Source: Peptococcaceae bacterium BRH_c8a
GTDB taxonomy: Bacteria > Bacillota > Desulfotomaculia > Desulfotomaculales > Desulfallaceae
Length of the DNA: 58,843 bases
Direction of reading: 5' to 3'
NCBI GenBank assembly: GCA_000961575.1
Contig: LADP01000002.1
Location: forward strand, 1-58,843
Positions 32,574-40,960 of this stretch are shown here, piece by piece (the stretch's first letter is position 1; every line of letters starts with the position of its first letter). A model generated the notes under the pieces. The model was not told where the DNA came from. It saw only the letters and a program-made list of their open reading frames with translations, and did no database searches. Both the position numbers and the translations under genes were made by a program.

Positions 32574-32758
32574 ATCGTCACCTCCTACTAATAAAACTCA
32601 AGGGGGGTTACATCAATAAGCTTCCAGTCACCGAACTTATCAAGTTAAGGGGTTAATTTTAAGGTTATTAAATCAACATGACCCTGGAGTACTTTGTAAA
32701 TGGATTCCGAATAAACTCATCAAGCGAGGTTATAATTGCTTAGAGGAGGGAATTCATC

Positions 32759-33205
32759 ATGGATAGATTCTACAGAGGGTTTGTAGCTGGTGTTGTTGGT
32801 GGGTTGGCAATGAATGTCTGGAGCCTTTTTTCTTATTATATTTTAAACTTTTCTGAACGACGCTTTCTCGATTGGGCAAGTATGATTATTTATGGCAGTT
32901 TACCAACTTCTACATTTCAAATTGTTTACGCTCAGATAATACAATTGCTTTGGGTTGGCTTGCTTGGCATAATATTTGCGTTATTGATTCCGGCGATTAC
33001 CTCCCGGTTCTACTTGGGAAAGGGTGTCATTTATGGATTAATGTCAGGATTTATTATATATGCTATAACAACGCTATTTAGAATCCCAAACCTTGTGATA
33101 TTTTCAACGACAACGGTACTTTCAAACCATATTGGGGGTATTATTTGGGGTTTGACAATGGCTTATGTACTCCGCCGATTGGATACTACACCGTTAAGAA
33201 ATTAA
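32759..33205 (+). CDS. Four-helix membrane protein, unknown
   Basis: 148 residues with helices at VAGVVGGLAMNVWSLFSYYI, IIQLLWVGLLGIIFALLIPA, GVIYGLMSGFIIYAITTLF and IGGIIWGLTMAYVL. GAGGAGGG precedes ATG. Similar uncharacterised proteins occur in anaerobic Firmicutes. The frame closes just before a VanW remnant. Confidence 0.7.
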   Translation: MDRFYRGFVAGVVGGLAMNVWSLFSYYILNFSERRFLDWASMIIYGSLPTSTFQIVYAQIIQLLWVGLLGIIFALLIPAITSRFYLGKGVIYGLMSGFIIYAITTLFRIPNLVIFSTTTVLSNHIGGIIWGLTMAYVLRRLDTTPLRN

Positions 33206-33206
33206 C

Positions 33207-33280
33207 GAAAAGTATTTCATGCTGGTGAAAATCTTGCGGCGGACGAGGTTGTAGCCAAATAAAGTGCAGTTATGAAATAG
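33207..33280 (+). pseudogene. 3' remnant of a second vanW gene
   Basis: In frame it reads KVFHAGENLAADEVVAK and TAA. The intact vanW gene here reads KVFHSGNILVADEVVTDNHV at the same place (about 28272). Most bases match over about 70 positions. No upstream part remains, so this is the tail of a lost paralogue. Confidence 0.7.
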
Positions 33281-33297
33281 CTATTATATGCACCATA

Positions 33298-33621
33298 TTA
33301 CGGAATATAATCCTCCCGCACCGGGGCAAAGACTTCTACCGCTACGGAATCTTCAATGATTTTCGCGGAGTGTTCCACATTTCCGGGGATAACCCAACTG
33401 TCCCCAGGATTAACCTCAAATTCCTGACCTGCGATAGCCAGCATAATCTTCCCGGAAACCAAGTAACCTGTTTGTTCATGCGGGTGGCTGTGATTGGGCA
33501 AAGTTTTACCTTTAGCTAAAAGAAATTCGCTCATCAAGGTCTTTGCACCATGAACAAGGGTCTTTCTCTTAATACCGTCAACGACTGTTATGTATCCTTG
33601 GTCACTTTTGACATTAAACAT
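33298..33621 (-). CDS. Cupin-domain protein
   Basis: 107 residues of a single cupin fold: the LPNHSHPHEQTGYLVSGKIM segment has the metal-binding His residues and Glu of motif 1, and GDSWVIPGNVEHSAK of motif 2. Function of such small cupins varies; none is fixed by the neighbours. Minus strand, alone. Confidence 0.88.
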   Translation of the reverse strand: MFNVKSDQGYITVVDGIKRKTLVHGAKTLMSEFLLAKGKTLPNHSHPHEQTGYLVSGKIMLAIAGQEFEVNPGDSWVIPGNVEHSAKIIEDSVAVEVFAPVREDYIP

Positions 33622-33896
33622 AAATATATTGGCTCCTTCCTTACGATTTAATAATTCATCCTAATTTAACAAAATCCTCTATTCGATACAATTACCTTAT
33701 CTGCTTTAAATTTGGTACACATCAGGTATAAGATACCACGTCTTGGAAGGGGAATAATAAATAATAATAGAACTTTAAAATGCAGAGATATTATGGATTT
33801 ATTACTTTATTAATCTGATTGCTGCCATTTAATTATCTATATACGTTTAAACAGAAGGCTATCAATGACTGCTTGGGGGGCGACAGGGTTTAAAAT

Positions 33897-34637
33897 ATGG
33901 ACGTATATGAACAAAAAGCATACAAAGAAATGCTCATCTGGCAAATTAAGATGAATAAAAAGCCATCTTTCATTAATAAATCGACCAAAACTTTTCAGAA
34001 TAAAATAAACCATATGATACCTGAAAAAGTTCATCAAGTGATTACCATTAGTACAAAACATATCGTACAGGTTGTTCTGTCAGGTTCCGAGTATACTACT
34101 ACAAGATTTCCGCTGCAAGATGTTTGTCTGGAAGAACGTGAAAAGGTGGCATTATTAAAACTCAACCGGTATAAAAAAATTGCTGCGGCAGAAGGCGCAG
34201 GTACGGGAGCCGGCGGAATATTATTGGGCCTGGCGGACTTTCCGTTGTTATTAAGCATAAAAATGAAATTTTTGTTTGATATCGCCAGTATTTATGGCTT
34301 TAACGTCAGGGATTATCGGGAAAGACTATATATCCTGCACCTTTTCCAACTGGCCTTCTCTAGTAGGCTGAAGCGACGGGAAGTATACAAAATTATAGCT
34401 AATTGGGAAGTTAGGGTGCTTGATTATCCTGAAGAAAGGTTTTTAAAACAAATGGATTGGCGCTCTTTTCAATTGGAATACCGGGACCACATTGATTTAA
34501 TTAAAATGATGCAGATGGTGCCGGGTTTTGGTGCTATTGTCGGCAGCATTGCCAATTATCACTTTCTAGATGTTTTAGGGGAAGTAGCCATGAACGGGTA
34601 CCGGCTTCGTTGGTTTGAAAAGAATGAAGAGAAATGA
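33897..34637 (+). CDS. EcsC-family protein
   Basis: 246 residues with the EcsC pattern: 'KKIAAAEGAGTGAGGILLGL', ADFPLLLSIKMKFLFDIASI, YGFNVRDYRERLYILHLFQL and a closing MVPGFGAIVGSIANY. EcsC was named from the B. subtilis ecs locus; its role is poorly defined. No ecsAB here. Confidence 0.88.
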   Translation: MDVYEQKAYKEMLIWQIKMNKKPSFINKSTKTFQNKINHMIPEKVHQVITISTKHIVQVVLSGSEYTTTRFPLQDVCLEEREKVALLKLNRYKKIAAAEGAGTGAGGILLGLADFPLLLSIKMKFLFDIASIYGFNVRDYRERLYILHLFQLAFSSRLKRREVYKIIANWEVRVLDYPEERFLKQMDWRSFQLEYRDHIDLIKMMQMVPGFGAIVGSIANYHFLDVLGEVAMNGYRLRWFEKNEEK

Positions 34638-34773
34638 GCTGTTATGGTAAGAGTTTTTTGCCTTATTTAGAGGCAATATTGAGGGGAGCAAGCTATATAA
34701 GTTGACAGGCCTGGCTTGGTGTTATATATTATTAACATTATGTTATGTATTTCTAACGCCAGGAGGGTAAATA

Positions 34774-35175
34774 ATGAAATCGAAAACAATGCTTGTCCTA
34801 TGTATTTCTGCGCTTTTCGTTCTTGTGCTTGGTCTATCATTTTTAGCCATAAGGTTACTGGAAAGCAACGATAACATCTTGGCGTTACTGGTTATTATTG
34901 GCATCGTATCACTCGTTATTATTTCGTTTAATGTCTTTAAAAGGTTATTCGGTGATATAAAAGAAGGTTTTACAATACAAGATGAGCGAACCAAGAAAAT
35001 TAAAATTTATGCTGCCGGCTATTCATATTTCGCTTCCATTTATATATGGCTGGCTCTGCTGGTTTTTCAAAAATATCTAGACCGAGACGATATTATTATC
35101 ACCGGTTTGTTTGGCATGGCAATTTCCTTTCTGATATCCTCGGCCATATTAAGCAAGCGTAAGGATTTTGAATAA
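34774..35175 (+). CDS. Membrane protein paired with an XRE regulator (DUF2178-like)
   Basis: 133 residues with four membrane helices. Between helices 2 and 3 there is the cytoplasmic segment FTIQDERTKKIKIYAAGYSY, the DUF2178 landmark (DERT). The next gene, an XRE repressor, starts at the base after its stop. Such pairs occur widely; the membrane protein may sense something and control the repressor. Confidence 0.8.
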   Translation: MKSKTMLVLCISALFVLVLGLSFLAIRLLESNDNILALLVIIGIVSLVIISFNVFKRLFGDIKEGFTIQDERTKKIKIYAAGYSYFASIYIWLALLVFQKYLDRDDIIITGLFGMAISFLISSAILSKRKDFE

Positions 35176-35382
35176 ATGAAAACTAGGATAAAGGAATACC
35201 GAGCACGGTTTTGTCTTACCCAAGCTGAGTTAGCCAAAAAGGTTGGCGTAAGGAGAGAAACAATTGTATTTCTGGAAAAAGGTGATTACAACCCTTCTCT
35301 TAAACTTGCCGCAAAAGTTGCTCGTGAATTAAACGCAACGATTAATGAACTGTTTATCTTAGAGGACCACGATCTTAATTAA
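35176..35382 (+). CDS. XRE-family transcriptional regulator
   Basis: 68 residues, a bare Cro/CI-type helix-turn-helix: [40 protein letters not shown]. The ATG follows the previous TAA directly (TAAATG), so they are co-transcribed and coupled. Often autoregulatory with the DUF2178 partner. Confidence 0.93.
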   Translation: MKTRIKEYRARFCLTQAELAKKVGVRRETIVFLEKGDYNPSLKLAAKVARELNATINELFILEDHDLN

Positions 35383-35447
35383 GATAACAAACGGCCATAG
35401 ACAAAAAATACAAACCCTGTTAATATGTAAACAACTTAATAGCCATT

Positions 35448-35614
35448 CTAGGTTTCCCCGATTTTTATAGCGGGGGTGAAAAGGGAACCGGGTGCAAGTC
35501 CCGGACGGTCCGGCCACTGTATGTGGGGAGCGGCTCCCATAGTTGCCACTGGGTATGTAAAGACCCGGGAAGGCGGGAGATGCGCTGTGAACCACGAGTC
35601 AGGAGACCTGCCTA
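35448..35614 (+). ncRNA. Cobalamin (B12) riboswitch
   Basis: The conserved elements occur in order: AGGTTTCCCCG with GGGGGTGAAAAGGGAA; ACCGGGTGCAAGTCCCGG; GCCACTGTATGTGGGGAGCG; TTGCCACTGGG; GACCCGGGAAGG; and GAGTCAGGAGACCTGCC at the 3' end. This is the class I AdoCbl-type core. An intrinsic terminator follows about 75 bases later. No recognised cobalamin or corrinoid gene follows; the next gene is the multicopper oxidase at 36150. Confidence 0.93.
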
Positions 35615-35690
35615 GAAAATTGGCATGAACAGCCTTCCAGGGAAAGGTCAGCGTTTGCTGTGGGTATAAATCATAAGGTTTCAGACCTTT

Positions 35691-35731
35691 GAAACAGCCC
35701 GGCTTTCTACGGAAGAGCCGGGCTGTTTTTA
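35691..35731 (+). terminator. Riboswitch expression-platform terminator
   Basis: AACAGCCCGGCT (35692-35703) pairs with AGCCGGGCTGTT and a T-run follows. AAAGGTC at 35643 can pair with GACCTTT at 35684, just before it, and could be part of the antiterminator choice. Confidence 0.85.
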
Positions 35732-35807
35732 TTTTATCGGGCGACCCCGGTTTTTTACTTCAACTACTTCTATTATTTTGCTAAACCCAACTCCATATAT
35801 TTCTCTT

Positions 35808-35843
35808 GTTCCGGCGGTGTTACCACGCCGGAACCTTTTTTTT
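35808..35843 (+). terminator. Second intrinsic terminator
   Basis: GTTCCGGCG pairs with CGCCGGAAC around a 9-base loop and is followed by eight T. Lying between the riboswitch and the next gene, it would further separate the two. Confidence 0.85.
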
Positions 35844-36149
35844 ACCGGCGATTATTTGCACCGGCCGGACCGGGGCCGGCAACCGTTTGGTGTAGTCCCG
35901 GCGTGGATTGTACACCAATGCCCGGCGGGACATTCCCGACAATGCGTCCCCTGTGCCATCATTGCCAGCCGGTAACTGACTTTTAGGCCGGAGCGATATC
36001 GTTGGTGATCATCAGACTAGAGCAAAAATTACCAGCCAAATATTGTAATAACCAAATAGCATTTATCAGGTTTGCATAATATCTTGGATTAATTCGGCAG
36101 TCTTTTCCCGTTTAAATGGCTGCCTTCAATAAAGAGGGGTGATTTTATC
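35844..36149. other. Gene-free stretch before the multicopper oxidase
   Basis: A GC-rich part (35845-35975) has no start codon or ribosome site that I trust and may be remnant sequence. From 35990 on the sequence is AT-rich and likely holds the oxidase promoter, with GAGGGGTGAT as its ribosome site. Confidence 0.4.
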
Positions 36150-39100
36150 TTGCCGCCAAGAACTAAACTGAGACGCTGTTTACCGGTGCTGGTCCTATTA
36201 GTTCTATTCCTTACCATGATGGGTGTTTTCATTGCCTCGGCCTCCCCGACCGGACCGCCGCAAGAAAGGGGGGCGGTACTCTGCCTGGATGACCCGATTA
36301 CCCGAACTTTCGATATCGTGGCCGTCCAACTCAACATTGTCATTAACAAGGCGGGTGAACATGATCCCAACGGTCTGCTTTATGTCCTCAAAGAAGATAA
36401 GGATGATATCCGCAGGAAGGTTGAAGCCAACCCTTTGACTCCTGTTGAGGAAGTCCGCCCCCTGATCATCCGGGCCAACGCGGGGGACTACGTGGAAGTC
36501 AACTTTACAAACGAGTTAAGTTTTCCGGCCTCCATGCATATCAAGGGTGTTCAGTATGATGTCCTGAACTCGGATGGGACAGCGGCCGGGAAAAACCCCT
36601 CCTCAGTGGCCCAACCCGGGGAAACCGTCAAATACCGCTGGTATGCGGACAAAGAGGGTACCTTCCTGTTTAACGACCTTGGTAACCCGGTGGCCGATGA
36701 AACAGGGAGCAACGTGCACGGCCTTTGGGGTGCCCTGATTGTAGAAGCACCGGGCTCCACCTGGACGGACCCCGAAACCGGCGAGGAACTTGGGAGCGGC
36801 CTGTACGCCGACATCCACCATCCCGACCAGCCGGATTTTAGGGAGTACACCGTAATTTTTCATGACGAGATGGAAGTGGCCAGTGAGCATCAGGCTTCCA
36901 ACGGCCACGGCGACGGCGAGGGGCTGGTGGCCATGCTGGTCAACTACCGTTCCGAACCGAGCCGGATCAGGCATGACAACCCCAATGTGCAAGGTGAAAA
37001 AGCGATGATGAGTTCGTGGGTTTGGGGAGATCCGGCAACTCCCGTGCTGCATGCGTACGTCGGGGACCCGGCCAAAATTAGGCTGATCCACGCCGGAGTA
37101 AAGGAAACGCACGTCTTTCATCTGCACGTCTACCAATGGCGGTTAAACCCCCGCGACCCGGATTCCACACTGATTGATTCAATCAGTATCGGGCCTCAGG
37201 AGTCGTATACCATCGAACCGTTGTTTGGCGCCGGCAGCCGGCAAGGGGCGCCCGGAGATGCGATTTGGCACTGCCATCTTTACCCGCACTTTGACGAGGG
37301 TATGTGGGGCCTCTGGCGCACCCACGACGTGCGTGAGGATGGGAGTCGCCAATACCCGGATGGAAGCCCGATTCGGGCTTTACAGCCTCTGCCGGACCGG
37401 CCGCTGCCGCCCCAGCCTACCCCGGATAAGCCTGGCTACCCCTTGTATATTCCCGGCACTTTCGGAGAGCAAGCGCCCAGACCGCCGCTTGGAGTTATTG
37501 ACGGGCGGGAACCGACCCCGCTTGAGCAGGCCAATTTCGATCTCAGCCCGGTACCGGGCGGCGCCATTGTCAACCCCGGACCACCGGGTGCTCCGGTCAG
37601 AGAGTTTCACATCGTGGGTATCCAACTGCCCATTAAGTACAACGACGCGGGCTGGCACGACCCCGAAGGACGTGTTTTTGTGCTGGCTGAAGACGAGGAT
37701 GCCGTTCGTTCCGGTAAGAAACCCGTGGAACCGCTGGTTATCCGGGCCAACGCCGGCGAGGTCATTGACGTTACCTTTACCAACAAGTTCCCGGAAACAC
37801 TAGGCGGCAATGCCTTCCAAACCAAACAAATTACTGATGAAGCCGGGCTGCATATCCACCTGGTTAAATTTGACGTAATTTGTTCTGATGGCGGCGCCAA
37901 CGGCTGGAATTACGACAGCAGCACAAGCCCGGGTGAAAGTATTCGCTACCGGTGGTATGCCGATAGTGAATTAAGAACGGTATTTTTTCACGATCACCTA
38001 TTTGCAAACCTGCATCAGCAGCATGGCGTTTTCGCGGCTTTAATCATCGAGCCCGCCTGTTCCACCTACCACGATCCCTATACAGGAGAGGAGATCAAGA
38101 GCGGCACCAAGGCGGTGATTAAAAATGCCAATTTCCCGGACTTCAGGGAGTTTGCCTTGGCTGTCCATGATTTCGCCCTGTTATTTGATGCCCGGGGTAA
38201 TCCGGTCAATCCGCCCCCGCAACCAGGCTCCGACCAGGACCCGGGTGTGATGGCCATCAATTATCGCAACGAGCCGTTCCAGTTTAGAGATGGGGATCCG
38301 GCTTACGTGTTCAGTTCTTATGTGCATGGCGATCCGGTCACCCCGCTGCTGGAGGCTTATGCCGGCGACCCGGTCAGGATTAGGCTTTTCCAGGGTGCCC
38401 ACGAAGAGCAGCACGCTTTTAACCTGCACGGCTACAAGTGGCTGCGCGAACCAACAAACCCGGAGTCACCCAAGGTATCGCAACAGACCATTGGCATCTC
38501 TGAAGCCTTTAATTTTGAATTCACAGCTGATGCCAAAGGAGAGGGAGATCAGGACCTGCTCTACTATTCCGGCGGAATTGACGACCTCTGGCTGGGTATG
38601 TGGGGGATTATGCGGGTTTACGGGAGCTCGGCCGCGCACTTAAGGCCCCTGGAAGATAGGCCGGAACCGGCTCCCCGGACGGCTGCCTTGCCGTCCAAAA
38701 CGGGGTGTGCCCCCGCCGTCGCCTTAGATCCGGGGAAGCTTTGTGTACCCGACGCCAAGGTAAAGAAGTATGACGTCGTGGCCATTGCCAATAAAATTGT
38801 CTATAACTCCGCCGGCGATAACGATCCCGACGGCCTGATGTTTGTGCTCAAATGTGATGAAGAAGCGGTGCTAAAGGGTCAGACGGAGCCCCGGCCGCTG
38901 ATTATCCGGGCCAATGTGGGTGACTGCGTCGAGGTGCGACTGACCAATAAACTACCGGAACAACTGCCGCCCACGGTATATCCCCAGGTTCCCGTGGAGG
39001 CTCCCTGGCCCCCCTCCAACCGGGTATCAATGCATGTCCAAAACCTGCAGTATGATGCCCGGGGTTCGGACGGCGCGACGGTAGGGTTCAACCCGGACCA

Positions 39101-39857
39101 GACCATCGGTCCCGGTGAGACTATTGTGTACCGGTGGTTCGCCGATCAGGAAGGCGTTTTTGTCCTCTCCAACTTCGGGGATCTAAGGAACCACAGGCAC
39201 AGGGGTCTGTTCGGCGCTCTGGTGGTTGAACCGCCCGGGGCCAAATACTATGATCCGTCATGTAATACGCTGTTCTCCGGAGATGAGGCGATTATCAAGT
39301 TGCCCAGTGGGGAATTGTTTAGGGAATTTGTCGTACTCGCACATAACGGAGTGAGTTTGTTTGACAAAAACGGTAACCGGATTCCCGACCCGCCCGGTGT
39401 CGATGACAAGGAAGACCAGGGACACAGGGCATTCAATTACCGTTCGGAGAGGTTTGCCAACCGGTTGGTAAATAACCCCGACCGCTCCCTGGTGTTCAGC
39501 AGTGAAGTTCACGGTGATCCGGCCACACCACTTTTTAGGGCCTACGTAGGTGACCCGGTGATTTTCAGATACGCCATGGTGGGCGACAAACCAAGGAACT
39601 CGACATTTGCCGTGCACGGCCACAGTTGGCTATCCCAGCCCGGCAATCCACTGTCCAACGTAATCAGCGTTCACGGTGCCACCAGTGTTGGCAGTACAGG
39701 TAACATCGAGCTCCTGGGCAACGCCGGAGGCCCGGACGGTATGGCCGGAGATTTCCTCTATTCTTCAAGCGTGATCCGTTGGGACCTGGAGGATGGCATG
39801 TGGGGTATTTTTAGGGTTTATGAACAAGAGCAAAAAGATTTAAAACCCTTAAAATAA
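36150..39857 (+). CDS. Secreted six-cupredoxin multicopper oxidase, MnxG-like size
   Basis: 1235 residues from TTG, with a signal peptide (LLVLFLTMMGVFIASASP). Three tandem units of about 390 residues each begin FDIVAVQLN, FHIVGIQLP and YDVVAIANK and end MWGIxR; each is a cupredoxin pair. Complete copper motifs occur once. HVFHLH (321-326) and HCHLYPHFDEGM (374-385) lie in the second cupredoxin. LHIH (568-570) and HDH (614-616) lie in the third. Together they would build one type 1 site and one trinuclear site. Equivalent motifs in the other domains are degenerate. Size and six domains resemble MnxG (Mn oxidase) and ceruloplasmin. Substrate is inference; MnxE/F are absent. Confidence 0.85.
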   Translation: MPPRTKLRRCLPVLVLLVLFLTMMGVFIASASPTGPPQERGAVLCLDDPITRTFDIVAVQLNIVINKAGEHDPNGLLYVLKEDKDDIRRKVEANPLTPVEEVRPLIIRANAGDYVEVNFTNELSFPASMHIKGVQYDVLNSDGTAAGKNPSSVAQPGETVKYRWYADKEGTFLFNDLGNPVADETGSNVHGLWGALIVEAPGSTWTDPETGEELGSGLYADIHHPDQPDFREYTVIFHDEMEVASEHQASNGHGDGEGLVAMLVNYRSEPSRIRHDNPNVQGEKAMMSSWVWGDPATPVLHAYVGDPAKIRLIHAGVKETHVFHLHVYQWRLNPRDPDSTLIDSISIGPQESYTIEPLFGAGSRQGAPGDAIWHCHLYPHFDEGMWGLWRTHDVREDGSRQYPDGSPIRALQPLPDRPLPPQPTPDKPGYPLYIPGTFGEQAPRPPLGVIDGREPTPLEQANFDLSPVPGGAIVNPGPPGAPVREFHIVGIQLPIKYNDAGWHDPEGRVFVLAEDEDAVRSGKKPVEPLVIRANAGEVIDVTFTNKFPETLGGNAFQTKQITDEAGLHIHLVKFDVICSDGGANGWNYDSSTSPGESIRYRWYADSELRTVFFHDHLFANLHQQHGVFAALIIEPACSTYHDPYTGEEIKSGTKAVIKNANFPDFREFALAVHDFALLFDARGNPVNPPPQPGSDQDPGVMAINYRNEPFQFRDGDPAYVFSSYVHGDPVTPLLEAYAGDPVRIRLFQGAHEEQHAFNLHGYKWLREPTNPESPKVSQQTIGISEAFNFEFTADAKGEGDQDLLYYSGGIDDLWLGMWGIMRVYGSSAAHLRPLEDRPEPAPRTAALPSKTGCAPAVALDPGKLCVPDAKVKKYDVVAIANKIVYNSAGDNDPDGLMFVLKCDEEAVLKGQTEPRPLIIRANVGDCVEVRLTNKLPEQLPPTVYPQVPVEAPWPPSNRVSMHVQNLQYDARGSDGATVGFNPDQTIGPGETIVYRWFADQEGVFVLSNFGDLRNHRHRGLFGALVVEPPGAKYYDPSCNTLFSGDEAIIKLPSGELFREFVVLAHNGVSLFDKNGNRIPDPPGVDDKEDQGHRAFNYRSERFANRLVNNPDRSLVFSSEVHGDPATPLFRAYVGDPVIFRYAMVGDKPRNSTFAVHGHSWLSQPGNPLSNVISVHGATSVGSTGNIELLGNAGGPDGMAGDFLYSSSVIRWDLEDGMWGIFRVYEQEQKDLKPLK

Positions 39858-39869
39858 TTAAACCTGGAA

Positions 39870-39900
39870 AGAGGCAGTTTTCTAAAGGCTGCCTCTTTTT
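39870..39900 (+). terminator. Terminator of the multicopper oxidase
   Basis: AGAGGCAG pairs with CTGCCTCT around 11 bases and a T-run follows, 13 bases after the stop. Confidence 0.85.
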
Positions 39901-39933
39901 GATCAGTACCGGACATTCCGCGACATGACTCAC

Positions 39934-39949
39934 GGGCATTTAACATGCT
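39934..39949 (+). promoter_or_regulatory. Possible sigma-54 promoter for the glycyl-radical operon
   Basis: GGGCATTTAACATGC has GG and GC ten bases apart but only part of the consensus (GGCA...TGC). A TATAAT overlaps its end at about 39949, so a sigma-70 promoter is a rival. A sigma-54 activator encoded in the same transcript makes the first reading attractive. Confidence 0.4.
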
Positions 39950-40001
39950 ATAATTATGTCACATATTAAGTTGTTTAGTTATTAAATGGCAGGTGTTATT
40001 T

Positions 40002-40922
40002 TTGGCCGGAGGAACTGTCTTTGACATTATGAAATACTCGGTGCACGACGGGCCGGGAATTCGCACCACCGTTTTTTTAAAGGGTTGCCCGCTGAGCTGT
40101 CACTGGTGTCATAACCCCGAAAGCCAGCTGCCGGAGCCCCAAATCATGTTCTATCCCGAGCGGTGCATCGGCTGCGGCGACTGTGCCGGGGTTTGCCCCA
40201 GCGGGGCGCTTTTACCGCTGGCGGGCGCCGGAGAAAACACTGTTCCTGAGCCCGGGCGGGGCAAATGTACCGGCTGCGGCAGCTGTGCGGCGGTATGTCA
40301 TGCCGGAGCCAGGGAAATAGCGGGCCGGAAGATGTCAGCGGTAGAGGTAATCCGGGCCATAGAGCGGGACGTAATCTTTTATGACCAGTCCGCCGGCGGG
40401 GTCACCTTCTCCGGCGGTGAGCCGCTTATGCAGACCGACTTTTTAACGGCCTTGCTGGCCGGCTGCCGGGAAAAAGAAATACATACCGCGGTAGATACCT
40501 GCGGGTTTGCTCCCCGGGATAAACTGCTGCAGCTAGCAGGGTTGGTAGACCTTTTTTTATATGACCTGAAACTGATGGATGACCGGCGGCACCGGCAGTA
40601 TACCGGCGTTTCCAACGGGGTAATCCTGGACAACTTGCTGGAGCTGGCATCTCATCATGATAATATTGTCATTAGAATTCCCGTCATACCTGGGATAAAC
40701 GATGATGCTGACAATATAAATGAAACCGGGCGTTTTATAGCCACTCTGTCCGGGGTACGCTCGGTGCACATTCTGCCCTACCACCGGATCGGGACGCAAA
40801 AGTACCGGCGGCTGGGCCTAACCTACGCCCTGCCCGAACTGCGCCCGCCGGATAGTGAAAAAATGAAGGTATTTGCCGATATACTGGTTAAGTACGGATT
40901 AACTGTTCAGGTTGGACATTAA
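40002..40922 (+). CDS. Glycyl-radical-enzyme activating enzyme (radical SAM)
   Basis: 306 residues from TTG with AGGTG upstream. Radical SAM motif CPLSCHWC (near residue 29). Two ferredoxin motifs, CIGCGDCAGVCP and CTGCGSCAAVCH, are inserted as in the activases of eliminase-type glycyl-radical enzymes. FSGGEPLMQ and DTCGF follow. It installs the glycyl radical on the adjacent enzyme. It is 38 bases upstream of that gene. Confidence 0.93.
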   Translation: MAGGTVFDIMKYSVHDGPGIRTTVFLKGCPLSCHWCHNPESQLPEPQIMFYPERCIGCGDCAGVCPSGALLPLAGAGENTVPEPGRGKCTGCGSCAAVCHAGAREIAGRKMSAVEVIRAIERDVIFYDQSAGGVTFSGGEPLMQTDFLTALLAGCREKEIHTAVDTCGFAPRDKLLQLAGLVDLFLYDLKLMDDRRHRQYTGVSNGVILDNLLELASHHDNIVIRIPVIPGINDDADNINETGRFIATLSGVRSVHILPYHRIGTQKYRRLGLTYALPELRPPDSEKMKVFADILVKYGLTVQVGH

Positions 40923-40960
40923 AATTACTATGGAATGGGATGATGGGAGGCGCTAATTGT

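Noticed and set aside
35778-35975. 65-codon open frame after the second terminator
   Set aside because: No ribosome site, no recognisable family, and its start overlaps a terminator stem.
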